Assembly: GCA_037157565.1 (NCBI GenBank)
Contig: JAZHRO010000063.1
Coordinates: 91,478,001 to 91,542,000 of the forward strand
Reading direction: 5' to 3'
Length of the DNA: 64,000 bases
Origin: Thalassia testudinum
Taxonomy: Eukaryota > Streptophyta > Magnoliopsida > Alismatales > Hydrocharitaceae
Shown piece by piece: positions 21,524 through 33,119 of the stretch. Under the pieces are notes generated by a model, which saw only the letters and a program-made list of their open reading frames with translations, had not been told where the DNA came from and made no database searches. Position 1 is the stretch's first letter; every line of letters starts with the position of its first letter. A program made the position numbers and the translations under genes.

Positions 21524-22342
21524 ACGTCCACCTGCGTGCACCGCACACCCCACCCCTCACCTATAAAACCATACCCTCACCTTCACTCTTTGGGGTCATC
21601 ACTCACCTCACAGAGCACACACTACCCACAACAGCACACACCAGCATCAATGTCGACCACTCACTCAACTTCTTCTCTTCCTCTCTTCCTCTCCCATCCC
21701 CAGTGGCCTCTCACCAATTGAGAGCACCCACTTGAAGTAGGAAGCAACCTTGTGTGGTCACAACCACCACAATGAGGCTCCACCATCTTCTAGCTCCACT
21801 GTGAGTTGGTAGATGTGGTGGTTCTCTTTTCTTGTTTTGTTATTTTCTACTTTAGTTTGATCGCCATTAGAGCTCGGTCTACTTCTCTCTCTATTTAGGA
21901 ACAGTACTTCAATTGTGATTCATTTTTCTTGCCTAGTCACTGGCTCATTTCTCACTTAGCTAGTGACACAAGCTTGTACTCACCCCTTCTCTCTTCGCAT
22001 GACTGGCAAAGTGAGAAACTTAGTCGGTCTATATTGCCTTGGCTAGTCGCTCACCAGCCTGAGCCCTCACTGGCAACTGACTGGTGTGATTTTGCATCGG
22101 CCAAGTTCCTCACTTAGCTGGTTACACACCACTCTTCACACACCCACATCCTCTCTTTCCCCTTGCAGTCAGTTGCACACGTGCCTCATATCACTCACAT
22201 TCCTCACTCCCTCACTGCATTCGCACACACTCACTTTCTATGTGCCTCACAACACTCATGCGCTACACTCATCTCACCCTCTCAGCACCTTACACACTCA
22301 CTGCAGCGCACACCTTATACACTTACTCAACTCACTCGCACA
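21524..22342 (+). other. CA/CT-rich stretch with a TATA box, possibly LTR remnant
   Basis: CACCTATAAAACC at 21558-21570 could be a promoter, followed by CAC-rich, pyrimidine-rich sequence without an intact ORF of known type. It sits between the broken Athila tail and element D, so a partial U3-R of the plus-strand Athila LTR is likely but unproven. Confidence 0.35.
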
Positions 22343-22993
22343 TGATAGAAGCATTTTCACTAAAAATTATAATCGATAAAATTATGTCGCATAGTATAAA
22401 TCGTGGTGGAAAATGCTCGAATCAATAGATAAGCATGCATCAAATGTGTAATCAATCCAAATATGTGTCTCATTCATTGACATAAAAATCAAATCATGAA
22501 TAATAATCAGAGATGCTCAGATTAACAAAATCAATAATACACTAAATAAATCAATCCCACATCACATGTAGCATTCAAGTACGACAAAAATATAGAAAGA
22601 ACCACAGTATATGTTGTCTCCACAAGGAGGCAATAATCCTCAAATAGGCTCACGATTCAAATATAAGGATGACAAGTAACAGTTCCAATAATAAGAGAAA
22701 TAAATCAACTATGCTAATAAAATAAATGTTGAGTCAAAACTAAAATGTAGTCACGGTGAGCACATGGTTGGGGATGCAGTGCAGGGCATGCACGCTATCG
22801 CTGTGCACCATAACGAAGGTGACGAGGGTGGGCTCGAGTGATGATGTCAAGGAAGAAGGCATGGACGTAGTCGGCGTGGTGATGGCATGCGGTCGCAGGT
22901 GTGGTGTGGGGATAGAGACAAGATGTGGCGAAGCATGCTGTCACCATGCTTCCTAGAAAAAATCACGGTTGCTGTCGATGTTGACGTCGTAGT

Positions 22994-23803
22994 TGGTTGG
23001 GCCCAGATAGGTTGTGTTAAGATGGTGATTTAATCGTTGAAATGAGTATAGTGGTTAACCTAAATCTAGCCTAACCATCTCTTTGCAAAAATTTTTTTCA
23101 CCTGGCCTATTTGATTTTATCTTGGTCACTTTTAATCCCAGGGTCGAACTCAGTGAAGCGGGATTAGAAGTGAACAAGTTTCTACGACTTTCCTACAACG
23201 AATCTCTTTCGTTCGTTTATTATGTTTTTGGTGTTTTTCTATTTAAGATTTTTTTCTAATAATTTTTGTCCTTGAGGTACACCCTCAAAATCAGGTTCTT
23301 GGCTTTGAGCCAAATTAGGGTTCCCAAAACTGGTCTTGCTATTCGCAAGACTGAGTACCTGCAAGTCAAGGATTATCTTTTCTCTTTTGTATATATATTT
23401 TTTTATCTTTTTATTGGTAGGAAAGAGAAACAGAAATAAAGTAAATATAGTATATATATATGTATATATTATATATGTATAAAGGGGTGGGGGTGGAGGT
23501 GGAAATCGCATGTAGCACGGTGTCGAGTCGGTCGTCGCCTAGAAAGATGCAACCAACAGGACGAAGTGTCGCGTAGAGTGTAGGATGGATGGGTGAAAGA
23601 TGTGTGCGAAAAGCACTTTCTGTACGCGTGTATCGGGGAATATCAGCAACTGGTGCAGATATTCCCACGATACAACGTATGGTAGGTGATATGAATATAT
23701 ATGTATATATATATATATATATGGTTATAATTATATAGGTGTATATGTAGTTATATATGTATATATATATAGATATGTAAATATATGCATAGATAGATGT
23801 ATG

Positions 23804-23840
<37 letters not shown>

Positions 23841-24002
23841 GTATATATATGTATGTATATATAACTATATATATAAATATAGATATGTATATATATATAT
23901 ATATTTATATATATAGTAATATATGCATATAGTTATATATATGTGTATATGTATATATATATATTAGAGTAAGTATCTATGTATATAGATATATGTAGAT
24001 AG

Positions 24003-24037
<35 letters not shown>

Positions 24038-24229
24038 TAGATATATATGGATATATGTATGTATATTTATATATATATATATGTATAAATATATGTATAT
24101 ATATGTATATATACTTATACTTAGTTGTATAGGTAATAATATATATATATTTATTTATTTATACGTATATAAATATATGTATATATGTAAATATATATGT
24201 GTATATATATATATATAAGTATATAGATG

Positions 24230-24265
<36 letters not shown>

Positions 24266-24296
24266 CATATATATATACATACACACACACACACAG

Positions 24297-24330
<34 letters not shown>

Positions 24331-24393
24331 GTGTGTATGTATATTAATACTTAGTTATATAAGTACTAATATATGTATAGATATATGTATATA

Positions 24394-24445
<52 letters not shown>

Positions 24446-25136
24446 TATATAGTAGTGTATAAGTGAGTGGGTGTGTGTACGAGAGAGTGTGTGTGTGTAT
24501 GTGTCTGTAGGAGGGAGTGAAAGAGTGCTGTGAGAGAGAGAGAGAGAGAGAGAGCGTGCTGCTGGAGTGAAGAAGCGCGGAGAGTTAAGTCGTCCTGACG
24601 TAGTTGCCGACGTCTGATGGCCACGCGCAAGCACAGGTGAGTAGGTGCACGAAGACGCATGCGCACACAGGAGGGAGTGAGCACGGGGAAGGGACCACAG
24701 TGCACCGCGCTGCGCGCTGAGGCGGGTGCAGGCGAAGAAGTGGGCGCTTGTGAACGCAAGAGCGGGCGCGGAGAGAGACGTGGGCGCAGGCGTGCGCAGA
24801 TGGGCTGGCGGCGGTCGCGGCCCGGAGAGAGAGCGCCGGGTGACCGGATAAGTGAGAAACTTACCGGTCACTGCACTGTAGCCACAGTGTCACGCTCTCT
24901 AGCGTGAACAGTGGCTATAGTGCGTGCTCGGCTCGCGCGACCGCCTGCTAGCGGTTTTGCGTGAGCGGTCGCCGCTGAGCGAGCTGGCGTGTGCGGAAGG
25001 ACTGCGTCGGCTGCTGGCGAGAGCGTTAAGGGGCGAGGGCGACCTGCTGGCGCACGTGGAAAGAGCTACGTCGGCTGTTGGTGTGCACGGTGGCCTGCGC
25101 GTGCGGAAGAAGAGTCCGGTGCCGTGCTGCTGCTGT
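22994..25136 (-). mobile_element. 3' LTR of central Athila, lacking its U3 tip and PPT
   Basis: Matches 42653-44850 of the 5' LTR, then breaks at 25131-25136 in 'gctgctgctgt', where Athila tail sequence (actggtgtctcagg) follows. About 600 bases of U3, the PPT and roughly 0.9 kb of tail are missing. The junction shares CTGT between both parents (microhomology). Confidence 0.7.
23440..24460. repeat. (TA)n-rich microsatellite tract, copy 1
   Basis: About 1 kb of TATA, TATG, TAGATA and CACA variants inside R-U5 of the LTR, followed by GA and GT runs (24470-24555). Copies 2 and 3 have different run lengths. Reading frames through it are artefacts of composition. Confidence 0.9.
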
Positions 25137-25635
25137 ACTGGTGTCTCAGGTACAAGAATACGTCCTTAGTTAGGAGAGATTCCGATCTATCTTGTCAATG
25201 ATCAAGTGAATTAAGTCGAGCCTGAGCGAATCAAGCTTTTGTGGCATGGAAAGTCTTCAAAACAGTGGTTGAATATCCATAAACACTTATTGTATTTTTG
25301 TTTCAGCCTTCAGATCATTACTAAACACCATTTTTTTTTTTTATGGATAGATGGAGACTGCATGATACCCTAAAATACCCAGATCCTTTGGATACCTATC
25401 CACCACCCCATGCCAAACGATGCTATGTCCTCATATGCATGCAGGGTAGGGTAGAGGAAGGACGAAAAGATCGGGTAATGAGAGCTGAGGTGCAGGGTAT
25501 ACAGTAGGGTGGTAGGGTGGGTGGATGGTGGGTGGTGAAGTGAAAAGTGAAGTGAGCGTGGTAGTGGTGGAGTGTTGTTGGGGTGCCTCGTGCTGAATTT
25601 AACGTCCCCAGCTGGACTCAGAATGAAGCACAACA
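25137..25635 (-). other. Remnant of central Athila 3' non-coding region
   Basis: Includes the internal PPT-like block on the minus strand (ATATGAGGACATAGCATC then TTTGGCATGGGGTGG, 25398-25440) and a GGT-rich stretch (25500-25560). No ORF. Confidence 0.6.
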
Positions 25636-26636
25636 TTAGTTACCCTCCAGCAGGGCAACAGTTTCTCCATCGGGGGTAGGTTCATGAGTAAGATATGGTT
25701 TCAAACGCTGCCCATTGACCGTAAATTTATGCCCAGATTTGGGATCTTCAATCTCAACGGCCCTATTGGGAAATGGTCTCGAGACCAGGAAAGGACCAGT
25801 CCATTAGGACTTCAGTTTCCCAGGAAAGAATTTGAGCCGGGCATTGTAGAGCCAAACTTGCTGAGATCTCTCAAATTCCTTCCGCCGAATACGGCTGTCG
25901 TGAAAAGCCTTAGTGCGTTGCTTGAAAGTTAAGGCAGAATCATAGGCTTCACGACGGAGCTCTTCCAGCTCCTGGAGTTGGAGTTTCCTTTCTCGACCAC
26001 ACAGGTCTGGGTCGAGGTTACATTGGTGAACCGCTCAATAAGCACGGTGTTCCAACTCCTTGGGCAAATGACATGGCTTCCCATAAATGATTCTATAAGG
26101 AGACATACCGAGGGGAGCCTTGAAGGCGGTTCGATACGCCCAAAGTGCGACAATCAGCTTGTTGGACCAATCCTTACGGTCAGGCCAAACCATTTTCTGG
26201 AGAATTTGCTTGATTTGCCGGTTCGACACCTCTGCCTGGCCGTTCGTCTGAGGATGATACGGGGATGCGATACGATGGTGGACTCCGTATTTCCTCAAAA
26301 GTGCCCGAAAAGACGCATGGGTAAAGTGGCTTCCTCCATCCGAGATAATGGCTCGAGGGATCCCAAAATGCACAAAGATGTGGTCTTTGACAAATCAAGT
26401 GGATATAATATGGTTAGCACGGCGCATGGGAACAGCCTTGATCCATTTCAAAACATAATCAACAGCCACGAGAATGAATTCGAAGCCGTTGGAAGGAGGA
26501 AAGGGACCCATGAAATCAAGTCCCCAAATGTCGAAGATTTCCGCAGCTAGGATGGGTTGCAAGGGCATCATGTCATGACGTGACATTGACCCTAACGACT
26601 GGCACCTAATGCAATGCTTGGCATACTTGTGTGCAT
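25636..26636 (-). pseudogene. Integrase (core and C-terminus) of central Athila, 3' piece
   Basis: From the element C junction, the minus strand encodes the CxxC of the integrase zinc finger (CIRCQSLG), the first Asp (IWGLDFMGPFP), the second Asp ([10 protein letters not shown]), the Glu ([12 protein letters not shown]), [11 protein letters not shown] and the GPF-type C-terminal domain (WTGPF), ending near NGQRLKPY. Visible stops lie at about 26392-26395 (before FVKD) and in the C-terminal domain before WTGPF. The catalytic triad is present but the gene is cut by stops and by element C. Its 5' half resumes at 34812. Confidence 0.8.
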
Positions 26637-28313
26637 TGATAGATGACTTTTCTCTTTGCGTTATAGTATTTAAGTGGTGGAAAAATCGACTAATAAAAAA
26701 TAATGAAAATAACCACTCGTAGAAGAGCGGGTCGTGTCCACGAGGAGGCAATTATGCAATCAATACTTAATTATTTAATGTTTTTTTAGATAGTGCGAAA
26801 TTCGTATTCAAATCTAACTTAAAATGTGAAGGAAAGTAGATTTGCAATAACTTAAAAAGATAAGGGTATATGTGCAATTTTTCCTCACAGAAATCCTCAA
26901 TAAATTTATGATGAATTTATGCAATTTTCACGTGATGTGTACTAAAGACAATTAGTACTTAAGCCCAAAATTAATCTTTAAACTAGTTAATATCAATGCC
27001 ATGAAATTATAAAGAATTATGAGTGTTCGAACGCAATTCTGTCACAATATAATAATAATAAAAAAATCAAATTAGGTGGCAATGGCATTGAATGTAAATT
27101 TTAATTGGTGGGAAAACAGGGCTTTTTTCCTCTCTCCTCCTCGCGAGAGAGAGAGAGAGAACTGCGGGGCTGTCGCAAGGCTCAGGAGGACGACGAGGTC
27201 GAGGGCTCTCCGGTGGTGGCAGCGGTGGCGATAGAGGTGGCCGGAGCTCTGGCCTATTGAACAAGAAGGCGGAGGTGCTGCTGCAGTGCTTGCGGCTGGT
27301 GGCGTGCGAGCGTGCGCGCGCTGGTGTGCCTGCAGATGGGCGGTGGAGCGCTCTACCTGCGGTGGGGCTTGCGGTGGGAAGTTGCAGGGCGCGAGCGTCT
27401 GCTTGAGAGGTTGGAGCGTGCGCGGTTAGGCAAGCGGGCACCTGCGGTCTGCTTGCAGAAAGGAGGGTGCGGCAGTGGTGAAGGTGTGCGGCTGCAGGCT
27501 GAGGCGCGGGTGCTGCGGGGAGGTTGAAGGCACTGGCTGGGATGCCTGCAGGGTGGAGGGGGGAGTGCTGGAAGATGGTGTGAGGGCCTATAGTAGGGCG
27601 CGCGGTTGAGAGCGCCTATAGCAGGGGGTGCTGGAGATGGTATGCGAGCAGGCGCTTGCGGAGGCTGGAGCAGGTGCTACAGGGCAGGCGGCGTGCTGAA
27701 GGCAGATGAGCGGTAGGGTGCACTAGTGTGCGCCTGCGGTGGCTAGAAGGGGCGGGCACCGTGCTGGAGAGAGCTAGGCATGAGCGTTAGGCAATGAAGA
27801 CTTGGTAATGAAGGAGCGGGCATAGGTGGGCGGTGTGCTTGGATTGGAGAAGCGGCTGGAGATGTGCGCGCGGAGAAGATGTAGATCCTGGTCCACAGTG
27901 CACGCTGGGTAGTTCCCAGCTAGGGGGAAGATGGATTTCCAGTGCACGTCGCCTCTTCTCTTTAACTCCTCTCTCTCTTGTGTGCGCCAATCAAGGGATT
28001 TTCAAATCCCTTTTCTAATTTTGGCAGAAGGCTGTTGGGGAGACGCCGGCGGTTGTTGAGGGTTGCCGATAGAAAGGGAAAAGAGCATCCGCTGGTTAAA
28101 AGGGTAATTTACCCTTTCCTCCTCATTCTTTTGCCACTTATTTTTCCTGCACATAAAAAGAACATAATCATTACACATTAAATTATAGAATGTTATAAAA
28201 TTAAATCATGATGCATACAATTATTCTATAACTTAGTGTAGTTATTAACAAACCTAAAATGTACAATTAAAGTTACTTAGGCGTAATATTAGTCCATTAA
28301 AATGGACTCATCA
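26637..28313 (-). mobile_element. 3' LTR of element C
   Basis: Tip hairpin AGTCCATT-AA-AATGGACT (28291-28308), then CATCA. U5 motif (gtccacgaggaggcaa) near 26736-26751. GC-rich, Ala/Pro-coding-looking U3-R at 27150-27800 has no real gene. Confidence 0.85.
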
Positions 28314-28351
28314 AATACCCCCATGCGTAAGATTTGCTAGTCCCTAGCAAA
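28314..28351 (-). other. PPT and upstream hairpin of element C
   Basis: The minus strand reads hairpin TTTGCTAG-GGA-CTAGCAAA (28333-28351, perfect 8-base arms), then ACGCATGGGGGTATT adjoining the LTR. Confidence 0.8.
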
Positions 28352-29800
28352 AATGAATAATAGAAGTAATCAGAAGACTTCTTTTCTTATTTCAAAACTT
28401 TAGAAATCCAGACAAATGTGAAGTGCTGATAGCCTAGGTAACAGATCCAAGTGAAAGAGTTGATTCGCATTGGGAGTTCATACATCACCCTTAGCAAAAA
28501 TTTCTATCGAGATAGGCAACTACTTCCTTCAGGGATAAAGCAGATGATAATCTATAATTTGACCCCAGTGTTTGGCTTAGGTAGGAGATATTGAGTTGAA
28601 TGGATTTGTATTTGGTGGCACACACTTATCTGGTGCTGCATATAGTCTAGTACTGCAGACTCTAGATCTCTAGACTATTAGACAAGTCAACTCTGAGAGA
28701 GGCTATACAACTATGCTCTCTTGATGTCCCTGGGCACTCTCTTTTCTTTCAGAGATCACGAATCTCGCTAGATTTAGAAATTGTACTCACTATTTGGTGG
28801 CCTCACATGGCATCTATGCTTCAATTAAAGTCCTAACAACTCTACAACTAAGTTAGAGTTCTCAACCAGTATTCAGGCGATCAGAAATACTAGAAGGTAG
28901 GTATGGGTCATATTTGGTGGAATGCAATAGGTGTTCTGTTGCCTGAGAAACAGTGTTATATCATACACTTGGATTTTTTTTTTATAATATAACTTTTTCT
29001 TCTTTTTCTTCTTTTTCTTCTTTCTATTTCTTCTTTTTCTACTTCTTTTCTCTTTTCTTCTTTATATATCTATATATATATATTTTTTCTTGTTTTTGGT
29101 TATTTTTCAATCAACACAACACAATACTGACTTTTATTTACGAGGCATTATTAGGGATGATGATGGTCAAGAGGAAGTTGTGTGGCTTATTTGGTGGAAG
29201 TGCCTATTCTCGGCACCGGGAAGGAATGGATAGGACAGGCGTATTTCTGACCTTTGACACTATTACCCTCCTTTAGTTGAGGACTCTATGAAGGACGGTC
29301 GAAACCATCCACCATAGTCGTAGCTTTATTAAGACTCAATCTCTGTGTATCTGCCTTATTTGGTGACTCTTAGGAATTCACTCAAAATACGTACACAGGA
29401 ACAGAGAGTGAAAACTACACCTAACTCTGAAGTATCATTATCTAATTATCCAAAACTTAAGAGTCCTTTTACTAGACTTAGCGCACCAGTAATCTCTCTA
29501 CTTTCTTCTCACAATTATGAGGTGGATCTACTAGAAGATAGTATGCCTGACTCCCTATGAACTGTCCAAGGATTCAGTAGACTTACAAATGCTCATTGGT
29601 TTTCATCAAGGATCCATTACCAAGTCTACATCCATGTGAAATAAATGTACTAGATTCTAAACTTAGGAAATAATTCAAGAAGAAAAACCTCCAATGACAA
29701 AGGTATTCTGCTAGGGATTAACCCAATCAGCTCAAGAAAAGAGATTTTTTTTTTTTTTATATGCTAACCTAAATGCATGAATGCACCTAAAATGCAAATG
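28352..29800 (-). other. 3' non-coding region of element C
   Basis: About 1.45 kb, colinear with the tail of element E (53988-54700), including the aactttagaaatccagac block. It has a TTCTT/TTTTC pyrimidine tract (28980-29090). No coding region is seen. Confidence 0.6.
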
Positions 29801-29840
29801 CACTCCCCCATTCCTAAATCCTACAATGTCCCCATTGTAA
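29801..29840 (-). other. Internal PPT-like block of element C
   Basis: The minus strand reads CAATGGGGACATTG then TTTAGGAATGGGGGAG, 1.48 kb upstream of the 3' PPT. Confidence 0.6.
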
Positions 29841-29941
29841 AATTAAAACAAGAGGAGAAAGGAAAGAAATCACCTGATGACTGCTGGGTTGCCTCCCAAC
29901 AAGCGCTACATTTTCTGTCAGTAGCCAGACTTATAAGGAAC

Positions 29942-30214
29942 CTATAAGTCTGGTTCCAAATAGAAAAGGTTAGGCCCTAAGAATATGCGTAACAGCGCAG
30001 GCCTAGAAAACAGGTAACCACGGATGTTGGCAAGCTGATGATGTAATGTAATTCCAAATGCTCTCCAGAAGAGATGAAAATAGAAAATCTCGTTGGCTAC
30101 CTTGGGAGGTCTAGGAATAATAAACGGAATATAAAAAGGGACCTCCCAAAATGGAATAAGTGGAGGATAACAAGGATCCTCCAAAGCAGGACGGGTTTTA
30201 AAAGATATACACAT
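29942..30214 (-). pseudogene. C-terminal segment of the element C protein
   Basis: The open stretch includes PPKVANE, WRAFGITLHHQLANI and RIFLG. Element D has the same segment (48120-48320: PPKVAQE, WQALGITLHHQLSTI), so this is a conserved part of the pol-less family protein, about 40-50 residues. No known domain is recognised. Many stops separate it from the upstream part. Confidence 0.55.
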
Positions 30215-30768
30215 AATTAGTTCAAACCCTTGAATGGCGAGAGTAAAAGTACAAGCATCAATCCATACTCACCATTCTACCCTAGGATGTATTGGCCTGA
30301 TATAGTCTCCAGAAAGAATGTACATGAGCAAAGATCTGAGCCAAGGATCGGTTAGGGAGTATAAGGGTTGCTTGTAGTGTTGGAAGGTAATGGTTAAGTC
30401 CAATGAGGGCTTAGTTGGTGTTAGGTCCAATTCCAACAATGATTCAGATTATGTACACTCCCTAACAGTTGTAGACAACTTCAAGTTATCCTGCCTAGCA
30501 TTAATGATCGGAGTCATATTTGAATCAAGGGTAGACTCCAAATTATAACTCTTTGGTGGCAGGGTCAAAATGTCATAATTATCATTCCGCTCATCCCCAA
30601 ATTCATTTGGTTCACTCAAATATTTGTCGGGGTGTATATGTGATTCATTAGGAGTTGGATCAGTATCTTTAATTATTTCTAACGGAAGATCAGTCTTAAT
30701 GTTTTGGAGGAAACCTATATCATTGAATTTGTTATTGTTCTCGGGGTATAAATCCTCAAATGACGTGT

Positions 30769-31890
30769 TTATCCTCGAGAGTCTCCCATAGACTTCTCAT
30801 TATTTTGTTTGTCCTTCTCTAATATCAACTCCTGTTTTGATGGAGGATGACTCTCAAAAGAAAGGAGGAATTTGAATTTAATCATATTATTTCTATCCTC
30901 TGGAGCTAAATTCTCAAATGATAAATAACTCTCCTGTGATTCACTCCAGATTTTTAGTCCAGGTTCCTTTGTTGGGGCATCCTCATCCTCTGAATTAGAC
31001 TCTTCATATCCCTGAGACCAAAATTGATCATCCTCTATTCCCTTAGGGTCACCTTCATTAGGTGCATTTGAATCCTCAGGATATTGAATGATAAGTGTTG
31101 ATTCCCTAAGTAGAGGGCCAGGAGTAGGCTCACTAAGGGTAGAATGGGATTCCACCAAATAATTACTAGGGGAAGTGATAGGAATAATACGACCTTGACC
31201 CGGGTTGGTAGGGTTAAGGAGAATACTGTCGTTGGGGTCAAGGTCTACAAGAGGTAGCATCTTCCCTTGCTTTTGACTGCAATATAATTCAGGTGGATAA
31301 TCACTATGATCGTTATCCTCTAGTGGCTGTCTTATTGGGAGAGTCTAAGTGATAGCTACCTAAAATTTGATCCCTATTGTCATTAGGTTAGAATTATTTT
31401 CATGATCATGGTTTATTGAGTAGGGATCAGGATTATTGGGAAGCATGTAGCTAAGTTGTCTTATTTCTTTATTTAAGTGTTGACTATTCCTCAACATCTC
31501 TCCCATTGATTCCATTATTTCCTTTTTCTATTTTTGCATTTTTATCATAAAGGAGGAGAGGCTACTATTATCAAGTTGGGGAGGATAGTCAATTTCAGGC
31601 TTTGGTTGCCTAGGGGTATCGGTCCAACCTCGATACGAAAAATCATGAAGGGTGGGAGGGTTGGGTGTTTGCATGGAAGTAGGGATTTCAGGATTGGAAA
31701 ATCCCACTCCTAGGCTATGCTCAAAAGTGGGAGTTATCAAGCCAGTACTCCCAGGGTAAGAATGAGAATGATCCCATGAAATGTCAATGTACCCATCAAA
31801 GGATGGATACGCTCGGAGCATGGGATCCTGATTAAAAGATGGGAAGTATTGACTCTGATAATCTGAATGATAGGAGTAAGAGTAATCCAT
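30769..31890 (-). pseudogene. Tyr/Ser-rich then acidic protein of element C
   Basis: Starts MDYSYSYHSDYQ (31890) after the leader. The N-terminal 120 residues are rich in Tyr, Ser and Pro and include GWTDTPRQP and DYPPQ, close to GWTETPRYY and DFPP in element D. A stop follows KMQK at about 31528; the frame then resumes with KKEIMESMGEML. From 31260 to 30769 an open stretch of 163 residues is Glu/Asp/Ser/Pro-rich. No Gag zinc knuckle or enzyme motif. Role unknown; by place it is where gag would be. Confidence 0.6.
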
Positions 31891-33098
31891 TTCTTTAAGC
31901 AAAATAATTTTAACTTTCTTAGGATTCAGCAGAAAACTTCCTAAAGAGTTCTATTGTCACAGCAAATGCAAATTCAACGGGATCTGTTTTTAGTAGATTG
32001 CAGGTCTTAGAGTTATATGTTTAGTTGGTGGCCAAACAAGTTTTGCAAAAATTATGCTTCCTAGGCCAACCTTCGCTAGTGCCTATAACCTACTTGCAAG
32101 GGATGGAAGTCTCGAATCGAGCCCACACACGAGGAACCGAAGTAACTTGGTGGATAGGCTTGTTGATTTCCGACTAACTTCCCTTGTGGTGCAAAAGAGA
32201 AGAGGTAGAAATTTATCTAGTGACCTTATGTGTGAGGTGCACAGTGTCTCAAGTGTGCAAGCATACGATCGTGTTTTGATTTTTTGAAATTCCGCAAATA
32301 GGATCCTTTTGCACTCAATTTTCAGTCATAGATTTTAAAGTACAACCTCTTAATAGTCCCAATTTTTTAAAGTGACAACTGAATTAATTTGATTCAAGCA
32401 CTTTAGTGGTCTTAGATTTAGGTTCAATGCATATGCATGACAAGTAATTAATGCTCAAGAGAAGACGTACCTTACTCCAGCTTTCTTCATGCAATAATGA
32501 ATGCAGTGCAATGAAAATAAACTAGATGCTGCTCATTCAGTCCTAGATGGTCGTCCTACAGATATGCAGCTTTTAGCAGGCAGTTCGAATTTTTTTTTTT
32601 AATAATAATAACAAATAGACCTAATCTAACTAACTAACTGAAATGCAGTTCAAAACAGTTCAAATAATCCTATAATCTAAATAAATGGGAACACACTTCC
32701 AAAAATACGCTCCCGCATACAAGAGCGATAAGAAATGAAGTGGCACTAGGAACATGTTCCCAAAAATACCCAACAAGGGCCCAAAAGACAGTAATTTAAA
32801 TTCTATTATCTATCTAACTAAATCTAATTAAGACCTACTGCCTAAATCAGAAATAGGCTTCTCCGTAAGCCTATATGCGTGGGATCAAGGCCCACGTGTT
32901 CCTGTTGTCGTCCTCTAGGTGGCGTCAAGGTCCACCAAAAAGATCGTCTCCGCCGTGCGCGTTGTTCACGTTCAAAGTCGTCGCTTTGCTGCGCCTCGTC
33001 GCCGTGTTAGATTCCTCGGACAATAATAAAACGATCAGATAATTTCGTAACTTAGGATATTCAAAAACAATAAAGTAAATCTATTGCATCTGTTGCCT
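31891..33098 (-). other. Leader region of element C
   Basis: 1.2 kb between the PBS and the first protein start, with no long ORF. It includes a 9-base ctaa/taact run near 32626 and GC-rich 32880-33010. Confidence 0.5.
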
Positions 33099-33115
33099 CC
33101 CCGGCAACGGCGCCA
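33099..33115 (-). other. Primer binding site of element C (tRNA-Asp type)
   Basis: The minus strand reads TGGCGCCGTTGCCGGGG, four bases inside the 5' LTR. It fixes the element as minus strand. Confidence 0.9.
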
Positions 33116-33119
33116 ATTT

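Noticed and set aside
24227..24871. Open frames of Tyr-Ile-Tyr-Ile type and a 175-codon frame across the TA tract
   Set aside because: They are translations of (TA)n, (CA)n and (GA)n microsatellites; similar frames appear at 39229-39845 and 44077-44645 for the same reason.
25978..26550. 190-codon plus-strand frame
   Set aside because: It is the antisense shadow of the Athila integrase core, whose motifs are on the minus strand.
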